Shown: positions 37,960 through 50,261 of the stretch, piece by piece
Numbering within the stretch: the stretch's first letter is position 1
How the letters are laid out: each line of letters opens with the position of its first letter
Assembly (NCBI GenBank): GCA_964007475.1
Contig: OZ023275.1
Coordinates: 15,851,829 to 15,915,828 of the forward strand
Direction: 5' to 3'
Source of the DNA: Hybos culiciformis
Taxonomy: Eukaryota > Arthropoda > Insecta > Diptera > Hybotidae
DNA length: 64,000 nucleotides
Made by a program: the position numbers and the translations under genes
The notes under the pieces: model-generated
The model's input: only the letters and a program-made list of their open reading frames with translations
Told to the model about the DNA's origin: nothing
Databases searched by the model: none

Positions 37960-40743
37960 CTGTAATTGGCATTTCAAGTCGAACCAGTTGGCAAATGAGA
38001 AGATAATTATTAAATAAATATCTAAAGTTTTTTTTTTTTTTTTCAAAAAAGATACCTACGCTTAATTTCTTCTTCTTAACTTTTAATATTTAATTTTTTA
38101 ATTTTTTTTTTTATATAAAAGTTATTTTTTATTTTATATGTGTGTTTCGTATATAATTATGTGAAAAATATAACTTTTTTTTGCATTTATTTATGACACA
38201 TATGTAAGTTAAATCTATCAAAATTTTTCTTATCAGACATTTACAATTTTTAAAATATGTATAAATCAAATCACGCTTAAAAAACTTTTACATCAATTTT
38301 CTTTATTACTTCAAATTAAAAAAAAAAAAATTGTAATGTGTATTTGGTGTAATTTCAAAATTTTGAATTGTAATGCTAGAAATTTTATTGCTAAATCTTA
38401 CAATTAACAAAAAACCAAAAAAAAAAAAAGAGAAAACTTTTTGCTTTTCAAAACGGTCAGTAAAGTTTACTAGGATTTTTATTATAACTCTAAATATGTA
38501 TATGTATAGAATTTTTTATACTAACTTACTATTTTCTTAATATATTGTAAGTATTTCAGTTTACATTTGAATAATGTAATTAGAATAAAAAATCTAATTC
38601 AAGCTGCTAGATTTTTAAACAAAAAAAAAAATAGTTTCTTAGAATTTCTTTGTATTTTCTAAAATTCTTAGAATAGTTCCAAAATAAAATTTCCAAAACT
38701 AGTTAGTTTACCTTTTTTTTTTTAAACATTCAATTTAGATTAAATGTCCTAAAAACAAATAAAAAACTTTGTTAATTATAATCCTTTTTAAAAATTTTAT
38801 TTTTCAAATTATTATAGTAGTGTTCTATTAAAAGAATTTAATTTAATATTTTTTTTTTAAGAAAGTAATTAACTTAGTTTATTCAATTCTTGATGTCATA
38901 GTATACTGTTTTCATATGTATAATATTGATTTTAAATTTAATTCAATGTCCTTATTATTAATTCCAATGTGATTCATAATGTTTTTCATTAAAAGAGAAA
39001 CGAAATTAAAACAACATCAATTCTAAATAATAAATTTAATTATTTAATATTTTAATTAGCTTCTCTAATAGTTTTGATACTACCTTACATAAAAAAAACC
39101 ATTAACATAATTAACATAATTGATTCTATAAAGGCAAAATGATATAATGCTTCAAAATCGAAAATCCATATTATGACATTGGAATTGAATAGCCTTAAGA
39201 CCTTTAATCGTTCTTAATTTGTTCGAACAGCGTTTACTAATTTTTTTGTAAGGTATATTCCCCACAATAAAATCATTAGTTACTAAACATTCACTTTTTT
39301 ATGCCCTTGGATATCGAAGTATTTATTATTAAAAACATCGTTGAGACTAAATTTCAATATAGATTATATTTAATGCTAAAAAGGCTGAGAAACCTTGAGA
39401 ACAGGAAAATTATATTCATTTAGTCCTAACGAATGTTAATTTAAGCCAAAAGGGAAGGACATTTGTCATTTATTTATATACCTTTTAATGAAACAAAATT
39501 ATAACAATTTGAAAAATAAAAAAACTAAAATAACATAAAATGAAATGAACAGCACAGTTGAAACATAAAGTTCGTGCGAATAAAACATATTTATACCATT
39601 TTCGAATTTTTTCACATTATATATAACGAATATTTTTATGGTTGAAAAAAATCGAAATTCGGTAACGAATAAACAAATCAATTATATAGATTTGGGTGTA
39701 ACGTATTTGACCAGTTTACGAAAATAATTTAAAAAAAAGTAAGCTAAAAATAAATTTAATTCAAATTAAATCATTTTATTAAGTATATATTATAAAATGT
39801 GTTAATAAATCATAACTTTATATTTTAGTTTTTATAATATCCCCGCTTTTTAAATATTCTCCCAAATTAAAAATTTAGATTCTAATATAGTTATAGAACA
39901 TACAAACTTGCTTAAAAATTATCTAAACATAATATTATATAGATAGTAAACCGATATTAATTGTAGGAATAAAAGTAAGAAAATATATTAATTTATTAAA
40001 TTTAAAGTTTTTTACGAACAACTTTCATACATTTTTCATACAATATCGTGCAACTTAAGTATTTTACGACGTAAACGCCGCGCCATTAAATTGCCTCAGG
40101 CATTAGGTATATAATAGTTTTTGTAATACGAGAATGGATTGCTTTCAAACCTCAAATGCTAGCCCATAAATGTTTGGTATTCGATGATAATAATTTATAA
40201 TAATAATTTATTTTCTTGCTTTTTAAAATCTATTATTTTAGATTTAGTATAAAAAATTTAAAAAACATTTTTTAATATTCAACGTACCGATTTTATTAAA
40301 CATTGCGTCATAAGATTGAAGTCGAACCATCCAATGTCTCACAATCCCTAAAAACAAATTTCAGCTATAATAAGGAACTTTATATAACTAAATGGTACAG
40401 AATATTAAAAAAAAAATAATTTAAAATTTATAAATTATTTACATTTTTTTTGTTCTATCATTACAAATTACATATATACTCATAAAAATATAATTACTAA
40501 ATACATAATTTATACACATATTTGTTCTGTAGAAATCCATGAAAATTAGAAAAAAACCAACATTGCTGGCAGAAGGATAAAAATATTAGATAATAAAATT
40601 CAAAATTTATCATATACCTCTATTTGATATTGTCTGGGAAATAACTACTTCGTTTTGGATACAACACCTTGATTTTGTTTGCCTAGGCTCCGATTGTAGC
40701 ATATAATATTATACAAGATGTATTGTAGTTATAAGATATTACT

Positions 40744-40977
40744 ATATCGATATCTATTTGAAAAAAATAGTTTTTGCGGAAACACCTCTCCTACTAAAAC
40801 GGTGATAGAAATAATAAAATAGAGAAGTGATAGAAATAAAAATTCTTGCTTTCAAACTAATTATTGTTAGTTACTTTTGTGGAAACTATCAATAATTAGT
40901 TTCCATCACTTCTCACCGTTTTAGAAGGAGAGTTGTCTTCGCAAAAACTATTTTTTTTTTCAGATAGATATGGATAT
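40744..40977. mobile_element. Fold-back MITE-like repeat, 234 bp
   Basis: Long imperfect inverted arms. The left arm (ATATCGATATCTATTTG, AATAGTTTTTGCG, CTCTCCT-CTAAAACGGTGA) is mirrored on the right by TCACCGTTTTAG-AGGAGAG, CGCAAAAACTATT and CAGATAGATATGGATAT. An inner pair (AACTAATTATTG / CAATAATTAGTT) extends the stem toward the middle. No coding capacity. Target-site duplication not established. Confidence 0.6.
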
Positions 40978-41920
40978 AATATTACAATATATTTTGTTTG
41001 TCTTTTGATATACATAATTAATATTAAACACAAGAATTAAGGGGCAATAAAATAATACTGGAAAGTTAAATTAAAGTTATTATAAATAATTTCCTTCTGT
41101 CAAATAATTTAAACATATATAACTATTACACAAAAATTAAAATAAATGTTATTCGTAGTTATTTTATATAGTGGAGTTGAAATTTTAATTATAGTCTTGG
41201 TATTAGGTTTTGCAAATATTTAGCAATTAAAAATTAAATTAAATTAAAAATTATTCCACTCATAAATAAATATTATAATAAATAATTGACAGTAAAATTT
41301 TTTGATTATTATTAAATTATTTGCAAAACTTAAATTTTATTGAACATTATTTATTAGAATTATATTTTCTTTAACTAATACTTATGTTAAATTATAATAA
41401 ATAATAATTCATTATATTATATACACAGAATCAATTAAAATTTTTAATATTCTGTACCATTTACAAAAAAGAAAGAGGTATTAAATTGCATGTTTTATTA
41501 AATCTACATAATAAAAAAAAGGGTGTTTTGTGTGCACGAATATAAAATTTTTGATTTTATTTTTGTCGTAAACAAAAATTTCTTAAGTCCACAACTTAAG
41601 GTTATCAGATACCTTTATGCGAAACAATCTATAAAATTTCAACTAAAATCAATTGAATTTTTCTGTTACAATTTTTTAATATTTTATATAAATATATAAA
41701 TTGTTTCAATTTGTAAAGCGAATTAAATTATAAATTAAAAAAAATTTGTTCGAGAAATTTCCAAATTTTTTTTTTATTAAATTTTCCTATTACCCAAAAG
41801 AAACAAAATTTCATTATAATCTTAGTTATAATAGTCGCTTAGTGGATTTTAATCAATTTATTTATTTTTAATTTTTGTATTTTACACAGTTATTTAACAG
41901 TGTTGCATGCAAGTTGAACT

Positions 41921-42007
41921 AGTCGTTAGTTTTGAAAGTGGCACTATTTACATAAAAAAAAAAAAAAAAAAAATTAAAAATTTGTGCCACTCTTAAAATA
42001 AGCGACT
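41921..42007. repeat. Inverted repeat with poly-A loop, 87 bp
   Basis: AGTCGTTAGTTTTGAAAGTGGCAC (41921-41944) is mirrored by GTGCCACTCTTAAAATAAGCGACT (41984-42007), around a loop containing 20 A residues. It is probably a small fold-back element. Confidence 0.5.
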
Positions 42008-42999
42008 TAATTCTAATAGTAATATTTAGAATAGATTTTTAAAAAAAATTTTCTCTTCTTTCTAGAATTATACATTATGTAGAATAATCGAGTGAAAGTT
42101 TTCGACTTTTCTGACCAAACGAGTTTTAAGTGCACTTTTTTTCCAAACAGTGATTTTTGCTAATTAAATAAGGATGTTATACTAAAGGATATTTATTAAT
42201 GCTAAATAACTTTACTTCATTTAATATTTAGTTCATATACTTTTATATACATACATAAATATATATATATACATAATCCATTTTCATTTTCACATTAATG
42301 ATTGATGAATATTATTTCGGCTCAACTATACATTATAGACAATTTTTTGTTCATGAAAAAATAATTTTTGTTTTGATGTTTTGGCTTTATAATAAATATT
42401 TATCAATCTACAGCACAATCAACCAAGCGATAAACATAAACAAAACATAAACAATGAATCTAAATAATGAACCCAAACAATTTATTAAGTTTTAGTACAG
42501 TTTTGCCAAATAAGTTACGATGACAGAATTTTAAAGTATAAGCTATGAATACAATAAATTCGCATCTTTATTTGGCAAATTGTTTTCCGGCTAATGAAAC
42601 TAGGTGTTTGTAGTTAGAATAGACTAGATGTACACATAGATCTAGTTTGTTTTTGGAGATGTACTTCGAACCTTTCATAGTACGTGAAATAGGATTTGAT
42701 AGTATAGTAGTACATTGTAAATTACAATATTTGCAATATAAATTGTTTTTCAAATGCGATATTGAGAAGAAATTAATTCATTCATTATTTTGCATATATG
42801 CATTTTAGAATATTTTTATCCTCTGAGTATAATATCTCAAATTCTCATGCTTAAAATGTTTTAAAAGCTTTTGCATTACACAAGCAATAAGTGTTTTTTT
42901 TTTTTTTTGACAAAATGTATACCAAAAATGTGGTAATTTTTTTTTTTTCACCATTTTTTTTAAACAAATTTATCTTTACTTTTTTTTTTTTTGAAACAG

Positions 43000-43335
43000 A
43001 TATTTTATAATTTTGGTGCTATTTGGTAATTATACACTCCTAAATGTGTTCTTGGCTATCGCTGTCGATAATTTAGCGAATGCTCAAGAATTGACTGCAG
43101 CTGAAGAAGAGCAAGTTGAAGAAGATAAAGAAAAACAATTGCAAGAATTAGAGAAAGAAATGACAGCACTACAAGGTGATGGTTCACCATCTAAACTAGA
43201 AGGTGGTGTTGCAAGTAATGGCGGAGGGGGTGGTAAGAAGAAAAGAGAGGAAGAGAAAAAAGAAGAAGAGGAAATAGTTGGTCCTAAACCAATGCTGCCA
43301 TATTCTTCAATGTTCATATTATCACCGACAAATCC
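43000..43335 (+). CDS. cac: cac exon: IIS6 and II-III linker
   Basis: Encodes residues 753-863. IIS6 ([20 protein letters not shown]) and [18 protein letters not shown] open the exon. A Glu/Lys-rich II-III linker follows ([19 protein letters not shown]), then a Gly-rich patch ([10 protein letters not shown]) and EEEKKEEEE. The conserved [19 protein letters not shown] ends the exon. The acceptor is TTTGAAACAG|A at 42999, behind a T-rich tract, and the donor CC|GTAATT at 43336. Phase is 2 in, 2 out. The linker is short compared with vertebrate Cav2 channels, and no synaptic-protein interaction site is evident. Confidence 0.96.
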
Positions 43336-44026
43336 GTAATTGAATCATTTAACAATAATATGTTGTGTCTGTCTTTTCCTTGAGTTAATTTTTTTATTTA
43401 ATTTTTTTTTTCAATTTTTTTTTTAGTTTGTTATTGACATTTATAATTTAATTAAAATCAATAAAAATTGAATTGTAAAGTTTTATTACTTAATTTTAAA
43501 ATAATTAAAATTTTTTGGAAAAATATTAAATGAAAAAAAAATTAAGGTCGCTAAGAATTATATTCGAAAAATTGGTCTGTTCCTAGATTTTCTTATTCTT
43601 CGAGATCTGCAGAGACAGAGCAATATTTCTGAATTCGTTTTAATTATAAAAGTATTTTTAAATTATAGAAATTCTATGTTGACAAATAAAAAAAAAGTTT
43701 AATTTTTATTGTTCTAACTTAATTAATATTTTATTTGCAGTTTTATCGATGTTTCTCTCAAACTTTCATTATTTAATTATTTTTTTTAATGCTTTTTAAT
43801 AAATTTTCAATTCAAATTTGGTTTCAAATTCTTTGTATTTATCGTATTATTAATTTCATTTCCAGTTGATGTTATATTAATTAATGTTCAAAATTCCTTA
43901 AAAATTGATAAAAACAAAATTAATAAAAAAAAATTTTTTTTTTTACTTTCTTTTTAATTTTTCAATTTTTTTTTTTTTTTCATATTTTTTTTAAAAATAT
44001 TTTCATTTATTTGAAATTTTTATTAG
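43336..44026. other. Intron; no gene seen
   Basis: AT-rich intron of about 690 bp with T-rich runs before the next acceptor. Confidence 0.7.
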
Positions 44027-44329
44027 AATTCGTCGTGGAGCTCATTGGGTCGTTAATCTACAATATTTTGATTTTTTCATTATGGTTGTCATATCGTTAT
44101 CATCGATAGCGTTGGCAGCCGAAGATCCAGTCGTCGAAAGCTCAACCCGAAACAAAATCCTAAATTATTTTGATTATTGCTTTACATGTGTATTTACGAT
44201 AGAAATGTTACTCAAAGTAGTAGATTTAGGTATATTATGTCATCCTGGCAGCTATTTACGAGAATTTTGGAATGTTATGGATGCTGTAGTTGTTATATGT
44301 GCCGGAGTTAGTTTTGGGTTTGATATGAG
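44027..44329 (+). CDS. cac: cac exon: IIIS1 to IIIS3
   Basis: Encodes residues 865-964. IRRGAHWVVNLQYFDF leads into IIIS1 (FIMVVISLSSIALAAED). The outer loop PVVESSTRNKI follows, then IIIS2 (YCFTCVFTIEMLLKVVDLGI), HPGSYLREFWN and IIIS3 (VMDAVVVICAGVSFGFDM). The acceptor is TTATTAG|A at 44026 and the donor AG|GTAACG at 44330. Phase is 2 in, 2 out. The acidic residue of IIIS2 (IEML) and Asp of IIIS3 are the expected voltage-sensor counter-charges. Confidence 0.96.
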
Positions 44330-45973
44330 GTAACGTTGATTTATTATCTTAAATACACTGAATTAATGTACACTAAAATATTTATCCAAATTATTAATGA
44401 AATTAACATGCCATAAGAATTTAGTTTAAAAATATATAGTTTGTTTTTTTTTCCTTTAGTAAAAGAATTGTTTTATTTTATGAAATCTCTGTTTGTAGTA
44501 GGATTTAGAATAAAAACATTTGGCTAATTAAAATAGTATAATAAATACTTTTTTTTTTAATATTTTAGATGCATTTGTTATTGGGGTAAAATTATAAAAA
44601 TTAGTGAAATTTTCATAACTATGTTATGGCCATATTGCGACCAATATTTTTTTTTTAAACAATGTACAAAAATTATATATTTTAGTATAATTAATTCTAA
44701 CTTTAAGTTCAATAAATTTCTATAGAGTTCTATGGACTATTAAAAATAGCAACCAAGAGTTAACAAATGCGAAATGAAAAAAATTTTCTATTTTCGTTCC
44801 AATTTATTCCATTTGTCTTTGTTCAAATTTCGAATAATAATGAATATTTTTATATATATTGCTTGTCCACTTCGACTCTGTAGAAGGTGAAAAAACTTAG
44901 TAACTACAAAATAGTAACTTAACCATTCTGTTATCTACTTTTGTATTAGTTCATTATTTTAGTTTAATCAAATTGTAATGAGAATTTTACGGCTGTACTA
45001 TATAACGTTGGAGTGTATAAGCGATATAATAGTTTAGTAGGGGCTCAACAACCAAATGTTAATTCATTAGTAATTTTTACGGATAAATATCAAAATTGAT
45101 CACAAAACTATTAAACAACAAAAAAAAAACAAAAAAACAAAAAAAAAAAAATTGTAAATAACGCAAAATTGGGTAAAATTGTGTATTAAATGGATTTATG
45201 TTTCGCTAATACTTCAATAGTGGTTGGTTTTCATCGATTTGTATCTTACAGAAAACAAGTTTTCATTACGAAAACTTATTTTTGTTTTTTCATATTATAT
45301 AAAATGTCATTTCCAACATCATCATACATTTATTGTTTTGAGTTTGATTATAACAAGAGAAAATATGAACACTGAATTTTAGATGAAAATGGATTTTAGT
45401 CATACAAAAAAAAAAAAGAATCAGCGATTGATGTTCAATTATATGGCCAACAAACAACTTTGAAGATACGTTAGTGTTTCCACAAGTAGATTGTTTTCAA
45501 CGTAACTATTATGCACAATGAAATATGAAAACAATAAACAATCGTCGTAACTTTAATAATGCTATGCTGATAACACTGAAATTTAATAAGAATATTTTTT
45601 TTTTTTGACTTAAATTTTTGGAGTTCAAGAAATCTTGAAATTGTATAGACTTAATTAATAATTTTCCAAGATTATATACACAAAACCATATCTAAGTTCA
45701 ATACGAAAAATATTAGCAGCAGACTTTTTTAAAAGCTATTTTTTGTTCGACTTATAAACATCCAACATTAGGAAATTCAAATCCTTATACTAAATTTAAT
45801 GCTTAAATAAGACCTTAAGAAAAATTAAATATAAAAAAAAATATTCTAATTAATTTCTGGAAAAAAAAAAAATAATAAGAACAATAATAGTTATAAGTTT
45901 AATGTTGAATAATGTTGAATAATTATACATTTTATTTTTGCAAATTTTCAAATTTTTTATCTCGAAATTATAG
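44330..45973. other. Intron; no gene seen
   Basis: About 1.6 kb of AT-rich sequence with A-rich runs near 45119-45151 and 45406-45417. An open frame at 45190-45375 shows no recognisable similarity. Confidence 0.6.
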
Positions 45974-46234
45974 TGGGAGCAGTGCAGGTCAGAATTTGTC
46001 AACAATAAAATCGTTGCGTGTACTACGTGTGTTACGTCCATTAAAAACTATTAAACGTGTTCCAAAATTAAAAGCTGTATTCGATTGCGTCGTTAATTCA
46101 CTGAAAAACGTTATAAATATTTTAATTGTATATATATTATTCCAATTTATATTTTCTGTTATTGGTGTACAATTGTTCAATGGGAAATTTTTCTATTGTA
46201 CGGACGAAAGTAAAGAAAATGCCCAGGATTGTCA
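45974..46234 (+). CDS. cac: cac exon: IIIS4 and IIIS5
   Basis: Encodes residues 966-1051. [13 protein letters not shown] leads to IIIS4 ([20 protein letters not shown]), with the regular Arg/Lys spacing. The S4-S5 linker ([16 protein letters not shown]), IIIS5 ([19 protein letters not shown]) and the turret ([19 protein letters not shown]) follow. The acceptor is AATTATAG|T at 45973 and the donor CA|GTAAGT at 46235. Phase is 2 in, 2 out. Confidence 0.97.
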
Positions 46235-46467
46235 GTAAGTTTAATTTCTTGTTAAAAAAAATTATAAAATAATTTTAGAGTTGAATTTTTCTGTTGTCAG
46301 AAACTTAAATAAATTACCAAAATATCGTGATTTTTTTTTCAGATATTTGTTTTTAATTATCATTCATTATCTCTTAATATTTTATTATCCTTGAAAGAGA
46401 TCTAAGATAATTTCTAAAAATAATTTGCAAATATATCATTGTGATTGGAACTTTATTCTTTTTTTAG

Positions 46468-46561
46468 GGGGTCGTTTTTTAAATACGAAGAAGATGACCT
46501 TTTGCCAAAGAAGGAAGCTAGAGTATGGAAAACGAGAAGTTTTCACTATGATAATGTTGCT
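46468..46561 (+). CDS. cac: cac exon: repeat III turret
   Basis: Encodes residues 1053-1083: GSFFKYEEDDLLPKKEARVW followed by KTRSFHYDNVA, extracellular sequence leading to the pore helix. The acceptor is CTTTTTTTAG|G at 46467 and the donor GCT|GTAAGT at 46562. Phase is 2 in, 0 out. The charged EEDDLLPKKEARVW stretch is characteristic of this turret in insect Cacophony. Confidence 0.95.
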
Positions 46562-47161
46562 GTAAGTACATTTTGTTTTTCTATTTTATATCAAAATGTA
46601 TTTTCGCAATTCAAATTTTTTATTTGGTTTTTATTGTGCGGAAGAAATATTACATTCGTCTTGATATACCTACATTACATTTGCTAGCTATAAGCATAGA
46701 TTAAGAATACAGAAAGATTGTTAGCTTCATACGACATTATTTTTGGTATTTTTATGTGAATGTGTTAGTAAAACAAAATAAAATACGTGATAATTATCAA
46801 TATATGAAAAGAATTTTATTTAGTTTTACTAACACCTTCACATAAAAATACCAAAAAAGACTGAAAAAATTTTGTATGAAGCTTCCCATCTTTCTGTATT
46901 CTTAATCTATGCTATAAGTTAATTTCTATAATTGTGATTGTAATTAATTTTCTGCACTAGAAATAGTTCCTAATTAAATTATTAACTAAATTGTAGGTAA
47001 ACTTAATTACAAATTATTAATTTTAAAACATTATTTAATACTAACTTAATTTAATATTTTGAGGAATAAGTATAGGTTTGGTATTGGGTAGGCGTTAAAA
47101 ATATTTAGAAAATGTTTTTAAGTAATAAATTTATTAATTTTTTTCTATAACTTTATTTTAG
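46562..47161. other. Intron containing a fold-back element
   Basis: 600-bp intron. More than a third of it is the inverted repeat at 46693-46913. Confidence 0.7.
46693..46913. mobile_element. Fold-back MITE, 221 bp, long inverted arms
   Basis: Arms of roughly 100 bp. AGCATAGATTAAGAATACAG at the left end is mirrored by CTGTATTCTTAATCTATGCT at the right. Further pairing runs through AGCTTCATAC, TTGGTATTTTTATGTGAA and GTGTTAGTAAAAC. Both ends are flanked by ATA, a possible 3-bp (or TA 2-bp) target duplication. It has no coding capacity. Arm identity is high, so the insertion may be fairly young. Confidence 0.65.
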
Positions 47162-47211
47162 ACTGCCATGCTGACATTATTTGCTGTTCAAACTGGAGAA
47201 GGATGGCCGCA
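47162..47211 (+). CDS. cac: cac exon: repeat III pore loop
   Basis: A 50-nt exon encoding TAMLTLFAVQTGEGWP plus two bases of Gln1100. The selectivity-filter Glu is the GAA at 47198-47200 in TGEGW, third of the EEEE ring. The acceptor is TTTATTTTAG|ACT at 47161 and the donor CA|GTATGT at 47212. It is short, but phase (0 in, 2 out) and sequence leave no doubt. Confidence 0.96.
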
Positions 47212-47450
47212 GTATGTATTATATTATAGCTAAATTTATGAAAATAATATATTTTTGCGAATTCAGAATATTCCAAATCTTTTTTTGATGAAATTGTTAA
47301 ATGATTCTGCAGTCCAAATTATTCTATATTTTAGAATCGAAAATTCAAAAATTATACATAACTCAATCTAAATATATATTTTAATTAAATTAATTAGTTA
47401 AGTGAATGATCATTTTTTTAATATTTTTTTTTTATTATTTACTATTCCAG

Positions 47451-47652
47451 AATCCTTCAAAATTCAATGGCAGCTACTTATGAAGATAAGGGTCCAGTTC
47501 AAAATTTCCGCATTGAAATGTCCATATTTTATATAGTCTATTTCATAGTGTTTCCATTCTTCTTCGTTAACATTTTCGTGGCCTTGATTATCATTACATT
47601 TCAGGAGCAAGGTGAAGCTGAGCTACAGGATGGTGAAATCGATAAAAATCAA
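47451..47652 (+). CDS. cac: cac exon: IIIS6 and start of III-IV linker
   Basis: Encodes residues 1101-1167. [20 protein letters not shown] leads to IIIS6 ([24 protein letters not shown], split here as [10 protein letters not shown] and [10 protein letters not shown]). The start of the III-IV linker follows ([19 protein letters not shown]). The acceptor is ACTATTCCAG|A at 47450 and the donor CAA|GTATGT at 47653. Phase is 2 in, 0 out. Confidence 0.97.
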
Positions 47653-47718
47653 GTATGTTAATTAAATTAACGAGGAATTTTGATTTAATTAATTTTATTT
47701 TTTTTAAATATATTTTAG

Positions 47719-47883
47719 AAATCGTGTATTGATTTTACGATAGGAGCTCGTCCTTTAGAACGGTATATGCCGAAAAATCGTGATACATTTAAATATAAGG
47801 TCTGGAGAATAGTTGTTTCAACACCATTTGAATATTTTATAATGATGTTGATCGTATTTAATACTTTACTATTAATGATGAAG
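47719..47883 (+). CDS. cac: cac exon: III-IV linker and IVS1
   Basis: Encodes residues 1168-1222. [20 protein letters not shown] begins the exon, followed by [20 protein letters not shown] and IVS1 ([15 protein letters not shown]). The acceptor is TATATTTTAG|AAA at 47718 and the donor AAG|GTATGT at 47884. It ends in phase 0, as needed by the 30-nt candidate at 50232 and by both alternative exons at 52483 and 56545. Confidence 0.97.
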
Positions 47884-49178
47884 GTATGTTTTATTATTAA
47901 AATTTAAGAAGAAAAAAAAAACTACATTATTTTCTAAATTTAAAATAATATTAATACACATTCACTACTTGAACCGAGCGTAAAAAAAATAAAAAAAATT
48001 AAAACAGTTAACCAGATGTGATTATAGTATTTTAATCATAAAAAATATATACACATAAAAGCAACATTAAATTTTCCACATAATTATTATTATAATTTTT
48101 TTTTTTTTTTTTAATTTATTTTAAGGACATAATAAAATAATTATGATAAAAAACAATGAAAAACACAAAGAAAAAAAAAATAAATTTTTTTTACAAATTT
48201 AATTTTTATGTTGTTGAAAATATTAAAAAAAAAAAAAAATTTTTTTTTGAAATTACCTTCATGTTATATCTTAACTATATATATAAAATATATATATTTT
48301 ATTTCTTTTTTGTGTTATTTTACACTGAAAAAAAAATTGTATTACGAATATTGTCTTCTGTTGTATGTATGTAGTTGTCTTTGTACTCACTATCGTTTTT
48401 AGTTATCAGTTTTTTATGTTTTGTTTTTTTTTTTTTTAAGTTTTTCATTTTTTAAATATACCTAAAAAGTAGAAAATTTTTTTGCACGATTAAAATTTTT
48501 TGTTTACATAATATTTTTCACATCAAAATGTTTAAATGTATGTTAAATTCAATGCGCACGTTCTTAAAACCTATTTTAATTTCTTATTTTGTATTATACA
48601 TAAATTTTTAATTTTAAACAATTTTTTTTGTTTTAATTTTGTATAATTTGTTGTTGATTTCTTTTTGTAATTTTTTTAATTTCAAATAATTGTTCTCTCT
48701 CGTCTAATATCTGTAATTTCTGAGTGAATGGATTCATAAAAAAAAAAAGCCATCATTAGAAAATTAATATATATATATATATAGAAAATATAGTGTCATT
48801 AAAATGCAAAACAGGCATGACACAATACAATATAATTTTATTTCAAAATTTTAAGTATATAAAGAAAAAAATAAAATTTTTTAAATACATTTTTCGTTTA
48901 AGAAATTCGAAACTGGTGCAAAGAAGTTTAAATATTTGATCTTTTTGAATGATAAATTAAATTGTTTTGACATCTACATAATTTCAATGAGTTGATTTGT
49001 TTGAAGGAGTGTTATAAACTAAAATTTCATACTTTCTCTATCTAATACTAAAATTAGTTTTTGTTTTTTTTTTTTATTAATATTTGAGTATTCAAATTGT
49101 ATTTGTTAATTACTTTTTGTTTTAATAACATCAAAATTATATCTGTATAACTTTGCACAAAGAATGAAATTTAAATTG

Positions 49179-49741
49179 CCCAGCGAAAAAAAATTTAATT
49201 AATCTACCCAGAAAGAATTATCTCTGCTGTTGAAAAAAAGAAAATATTAACAACCATTCCTATCTACTAACAAAATCTATAAAATTGATGTTTAAAAATA
49301 AAGACAAAAATAAATATGAAAATAAATATTACAATGAAAAAACAGATGGATGCCACAGCTACAATTTATGTATATCCCTCACTATGCAGCACGTACCACC
49401 AATAAATGATGTAGATGCCTAAAAGTTAAAACCTTTCTGCTATATTTAATGCTAGCAGATTCTTCATTTATATAATTAAAATATTTGTTAAATTGCAGTT
49501 TTCGAATTTCTGAATTAAGTATTTCTGACTCTTGTCGGAATAAAGTCTTAGACTGATATTATATTGACATAAGAAATAAAATTAAAAGTTGATAAATAAA
49601 ATATTGTATCTATCGTTTTAATTTAATTTTTTGCCATTGAAATTTGTTTTAAAATTTATTGTCTACTGGTACTTATGGCAGTTCCCTCTAGTTAAGTTCA
49701 CAAGACAAATAAAGTCATGAGCTAAAATTTTTTTTGCTGGG
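49179..49741. mobile_element. Possible MITE with short terminal inverted repeats
   Basis: The left CCCAGCGAAAAAAAATTT is mirrored on the right by AAATTTTTTTTGCTGGG, about 17 bp with one mismatch. The interior is less AT-rich than the flanks. No target-site duplication was found, so the boundaries are tentative. Confidence 0.4.
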
Positions 49742-50231
49742 TGGTAAATAAATTTTTATAAATGTACAAACGTTTAAGTAAATGCCCTGAGTTTAATTTG
49801 GTTAATATTTGCAGAAATTTGTCGTTTTTGTGCATAAAAAGTTCTGATTGGTTTTTTTTTATGTGTAGCTATGATCTGTTGTACATATTTTATATAGATA
49901 TAAAAGATTTAAAATACAAAAGTTATACTATTTCGGTATCAATCGCCGTGCCGGACGTTCGCTACATCGTTTAAAAACATTATTAGAAACTATTTAAAAA
50001 AAAATGTATGTTGTTTTATCAAGGTCATGTCATGTTTTGCATTGTTTTTTAAACTCTTCATTTTTCAAGCCGAGTGACAGGACAATCGTTATATCGTTGC
50101 AAATATTACAAAACATAAAGTTTTATTATATAATGCGCTTGTCAACTTAATGCTCTTTTTTTTTTAGCATAAATTAATAAATAAATAAAATATAAAAATT
50201 ATAAAATTTTATACGCAATTTACGTTTACAG

Positions 50232-50261
50232 GTTTACACTCCACCTGTGCTAAATAAACCG
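50232..50261 (+). CDS. cac: Candidate cac cassette exon, IVS1-S2 loop (VYTPPVLNKP)
   Basis: A 30-nt stretch between a good acceptor (ATTTACGTTTACAG ending 50231, no AG for 62 nt upstream) and a donor (CCG|GTATGG at 50262). It is in phase 0 on both sides, without a stop and clearly GC-richer than its surroundings. Inclusion would add VYTPPVLNKP to the extracellular IVS1-S2 loop, after LLMMK and before YHQQ or FHDA. I recall no matching insect peptide, so support is from splice signals, phase and composition only. Confidence 0.35.

Larger units (their letters stand above)
36265..42999. other. 6.7-kb intron within IIS6; repeats only
   Basis: No gene seen. It contains a probable hAT terminal fragment (37861-37959), a long fold-back repeat (40744-40977), a smaller one with a poly-A loop (41921-42007), and many A/T homopolymers. 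Short open frames (for example the minus strand at 37855-38046 and 39499-39681) are transposon-derived or low-complexity. Confidence 0.6.

Noticed and set aside
37855..38046. Minus-strand frame that could be read as a small gene
   Set aside because: Its less repetitive half is the translated end of the hAT fragment at 37861-37959 and the rest is poly-Lys from a T run.
43084..43317. Minus-strand Ser/Pro-rich open frame
   Set aside because: Antisense of the Glu/Lys/Gly-rich II-III linker exon. Composition is explained by the coding strand.
48156..48402. Overlapping Lys/Phe-rich frames after the IVS1 exon
   Set aside because: Encoded by A/T homopolymers. No credible start context or family.
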